Origin: Agelaius tricolor
Lineage: Eukaryota; Chordata; Aves; Passeriformes; Icteridae
NCBI GenBank assembly: GCA_023055355.1
Contig: JALJCS010000004.1
Location: 18,378,244 to 18,442,243 of the forward strand
Direction: 5' to 3'
DNA: 64,000 nucleotides
Below, piece after piece: positions 61,261 to 64,000 of the stretch. The notes under the pieces were generated by a model. That model was not told the origin of the DNA and made no database searches. It saw only the letters and a program-made list of their open reading frames with translations. A program made the position numbers and the translations under genes. Every line of letters begins with the position of its first letter. Position 1 is the stretch's first letter.

Positions 61261-61330
61261 TTATTTTGAAGTATTTTATTTTGAAGTAGTATTACTCTTG
61301 AAGTATTATATCTTGAAGTAGTATTTTTTG
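61261..61330. repeat. Small minisatellite, 14-18 bp units
   Basis: Four degenerate copies of (t)(c/t)ttgaagtagtatta. Directly visible; located just before the (TA)n array. Confidence 0.8.
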
Positions 61331-61396
61331 TGACAGTACATTGCATTAGTTTTTTTCGATGTGTGTATGTGTATATAAATACCCCCCCCACATATC

Positions 61397-61399
<3 letters not shown>

Positions 61400-61461
<62 letters not shown>
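61400..61461. repeat. (TA)n microsatellite
   Basis: About 31 uninterrupted TA units, preceded by a C-run and 'catatccaca'. Directly visible; likely length-variable and hard to assemble accurately. Confidence 0.97.
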
Positions 61462-61462
<1 letters not shown>

Positions 61463-64000
61463 GTATGTATTTAATTGTAGGTAATGGTTTAAACCTAGCT
61501 AGCAGCTAAGTACTCACTCACACTATCATCCAATGCAGCAGAATTGGAAAGGAAAGGTAAACCTCATGAATTCCAGCTCAAGGGACCCAATGTATGTTTT
61601 ATTTTTTCTTTATTTTGGTGGCACAAAAATATGTGCAAATGATTAGATATCAAGGTTTTTGCCTTCATTAGTATCTCAATTGGGATAAGTAATGTATTTT
61701 CAAGCATATGTCACCACTGTTCCCATTTAAGACACTCTGTATCTTAGGTTATTTTCAAAGTTCATGGTCTCAAAAAAGAAAATATATTGCTGTAGGTGTG
61801 CCTTTAATGCACTCCTGATAATTGATAGCAGAGGATTTGCTAGCTAATGCAGACACAAGGTTCCCATTAAGGTGTCAGAATTCCAGTTCCACTTTACACA
61901 ATTTAATTTGGCTGTTTCTTTTTTGGGGTACTGTCATGCTTTTTATGATTATATAATAATTCCAGCTGTATTTTGACTAAATGAGCTGCAGTATGCTTTT
62001 GATACCAACAGGAGTAGTATAATGTAAGGGAAAAACACACGGGTCTAGAATAGAAAAAACCAGAACCATATACTCCTCTTTTGTCTGTCTTATTAATTAG
62101 GGAACATCTTTTATAAGCACTGTTGTGTCAAATAAGAAATATTGCTTAAAGTGACTATTTTTCTTGGTTTTGACTTCAGCTGCCTGCAATAAAGTCCCTG
62201 TAGGTGCACATAAAAGTAAGTCTGCTATCCTGTTTCAGAAATTTTAGCAATAGTATTCCCACTTATTTGCTAGAGAGGAAAGAAAGAAAAACAGGGATAG
62301 TAAGACAGAGGGAAAATTATTTCTGTGACCTTTTCTAGGACTCATAAATAATTGGATTATTTGCCATATAGACAACAAATATTTTCCTATTTTAAGTATT
62401 TTTGAGGAAGAACAGCACTAGCAGCAACCAGAATTCTTGTGTTCAGACTGAATAACTGTAGTGAGGTACTTACAAGTCAACACAGGATCTAAATTGAGCC
62501 TGACAAGATGTCAGTACTTCTACTGACCTACAATGCATTTATCTTAATATTGTTATTTTCCTTTACATGCTATGGAAAAAGATCCATACTCTTCTCACAA
62601 TGATTTATCCAGTACAAGAAAATTTATACTTGTTTCACATGAAATAGTTTTGGCAGCAGGGACACAAAATGCATCATAAAATGACAAAGACTAGTACCTG
62701 CAAGGTCTGAAATATGTTATGTCTTAAGCTTGCTAGCCTTCTTTTGCCATTCCTGGAATAGATCTTGAGGACTGTGGTCAAAGTTCTTTCTGACAAACAT
62801 CTCTTGCTGCCAGAGGTGACCTTTCTATAGAAAAGTGAGACTTTTTATTACATGATTTAAAGGCTTCTAATTGGTGAAATTAAGAGCACACGCTGTTTTT
62901 TTCATATAGTTTAAATAGCTACAGATAGATTTTTTGGAGGGACCAAACTGCATTTTTTTATTAGTTGTCTGCAGTTGCTTCATAATAACGCAATATTGAA
63001 CATGGTCTTCAAAGTAAAGAGGAACTTTTAGTTTTAAGCATGAAGGATGTGGTGAGTAAGCAAGCAGGATGGGAAGGGTATGATCTTGGAAAGGTCATGG
63101 AAAGGTCAGCAGCTTTCAAGCTTATTATACTACACCAGACATGGTTTAAGCAGCCATGATAGCATAATTGCACAAAGGGTCGAAAATATGTGAAATGGTG
63201 TCATGATCCAGTACCTCTGTACTTTAAATTGTGTATGGCTAATTAATGCCCAGTTCCTCATTTTCACTACCTCTGAATTTTTAATGACTCTGGCTTGCTG
63301 ATCTGCTGTTCTTCCTTTTTGATTAGATCAGATATGAAACAGAAATGTGTAGTCTAAACCAGCGCACTAAATATCAAAATTCATGGGGGCATATGTTGTT
63401 GATCAATCAATGACCATTACAGAACAAGCAAACCAACAAAAAAAATCCCATCCTCCTCTATTGTAGAAAAAAACCCCAGCAAACAGCATCTTATTTTACT
63501 GTGTGGAAATACAAAGCAACTTATTAAAAATTGTTTGACATCCAATGGTCAGTTCTGTTTGTATATTGTAAAACTCTTCTTTCTCTTTTCCCCACTTTGT
63601 TTCTACATAGAAGGCCTGATATTTGCTTCAGAAAGAAATATTTTAAAAAAAGGAAAAGAAAAGAAATTGTAGTCTTGATCTAAAATTTTTAGGATGTTAA
63701 TTCATAAAATTAACATAAAAAGTTGTATAAAATAAATTCATTGTGCCATTGAACTTGAGATATTTTACAGAAGTGTAAAATGTGTAGCACTCTGCATCTG
63801 CTGGAGAAATATGTTGTCTCAGGTTTCCAGTCTATTGAGTTTCTGCTGTTTAGGTATTCTCTTCTTGTCAGTCTGGACTCCCACTGTTGCTCGTTGTATA
63901 ATCAGGTACATTTTATTAGTGTGTCTGCAAATTCCAAGGTTACAGAATTCCCAATCGGATGCAAAACACTCTGCTTAGTGTCAGAAACACATTTGAAAAA

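Larger units (their letters stand above)
57063..64000. other. AT-rich non-coding stretch, no gene recognised
   Basis: No gene, CR1 or LTR was recognised. Contains a 36-bp duplication (59375-59446), a 14-bp duplication near 60515-60541, a small minisatellite (61261-61330) and a long (TA)n array (61400-61461). CNE-like segments lie at 60895-61110 and 63200-63310. Open frames up to 132 codons (59987-60385, -) have no recognisable domain. Confidence 0.6.

Noticed and set aside
1..64000. CRISPR array, operon, prophage or other bacterial system
   Set aside because: CR1 and LTR content make this vertebrate DNA, and no spaced identical repeats with unique spacers exist.
1..64000. tRNA, 5S rRNA, U6 and other small RNA genes
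   Set aside because: No A/B box pair with a cloverleaf and no U6, 5S or 7SK signature words were noticed on either strand. A weak candidate could have been missed by eye.

Overview
The window looks like non-coding DNA from a bird nuclear genome. The basis is its repeat content: at least eight CR1 LINE copies, which carry the avian CR1 3' signature (a terminal ATTCTATGA-type repeat preceded by the stretch 'ggtcccttccaaccca'), together with solo LTRs whose ends resemble avian ERVL and ERVK LTRs. The sequence is AT-rich, has no operons or ribosome binding sites, and is full of microsatellites. The LTR types would suit a neoavian, perhaps a passerine, but the species cannot be named from sequence alone. 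No protein-coding exon, tRNA, rRNA or snRNA could be supported. The longest open frames fall inside GC-rich LTRs, CR1 copies or simple repeats and are not genes. The window is best read as intergenic or intronic.

Layout. 1-6079: AT-rich sequence with short simple repeats. 6080-6522: CR1 (+). 10935-11316: CR1 (+). 14684-16274: one CR1 (+) split by a 979-bp solo LTR (15088-16066) flanked by the 5-bp target-site duplication acaag; this LTR contains two back-to-back perfect hairpins. 21140-24003: an old CR1 (+) that keeps decayed reverse-transcriptase sequence, split by about 1.2 kb of LTR material, of which 22718-23232 is a recognisable minus-strand LTR. 29490-29760: 3' end of an ERVL-type LTR (+). 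33130-33405: CR1 (+). 39566-40136: ERV LTR (+) with TATA box and polyadenylation signal. 44868-45155: CR1 (+). 47011-49105: a three-level nest, an ERVL-type solo LTR inside a CR1 inside an older CR1. 49360-49863: ERVK-type LTR (+). 56566-57062: CR1 (-). 57063-64000: AT-rich with several tandem repeats.

The genes do not work together here because none is recognisable. The most informative parts are the nested insertions, which give a relative order of events, and a set of near-perfect short-loop inverted repeats (15805-15858, 18472-18508, 35925-35992, 42025-42068, 10238-10305, 50881-50937). The hairpin at 35925-35992 has the size and shape of a microRNA precursor. All family names rest on recall of consensus sequences rather than a database search, so subfamily calls are tentative.
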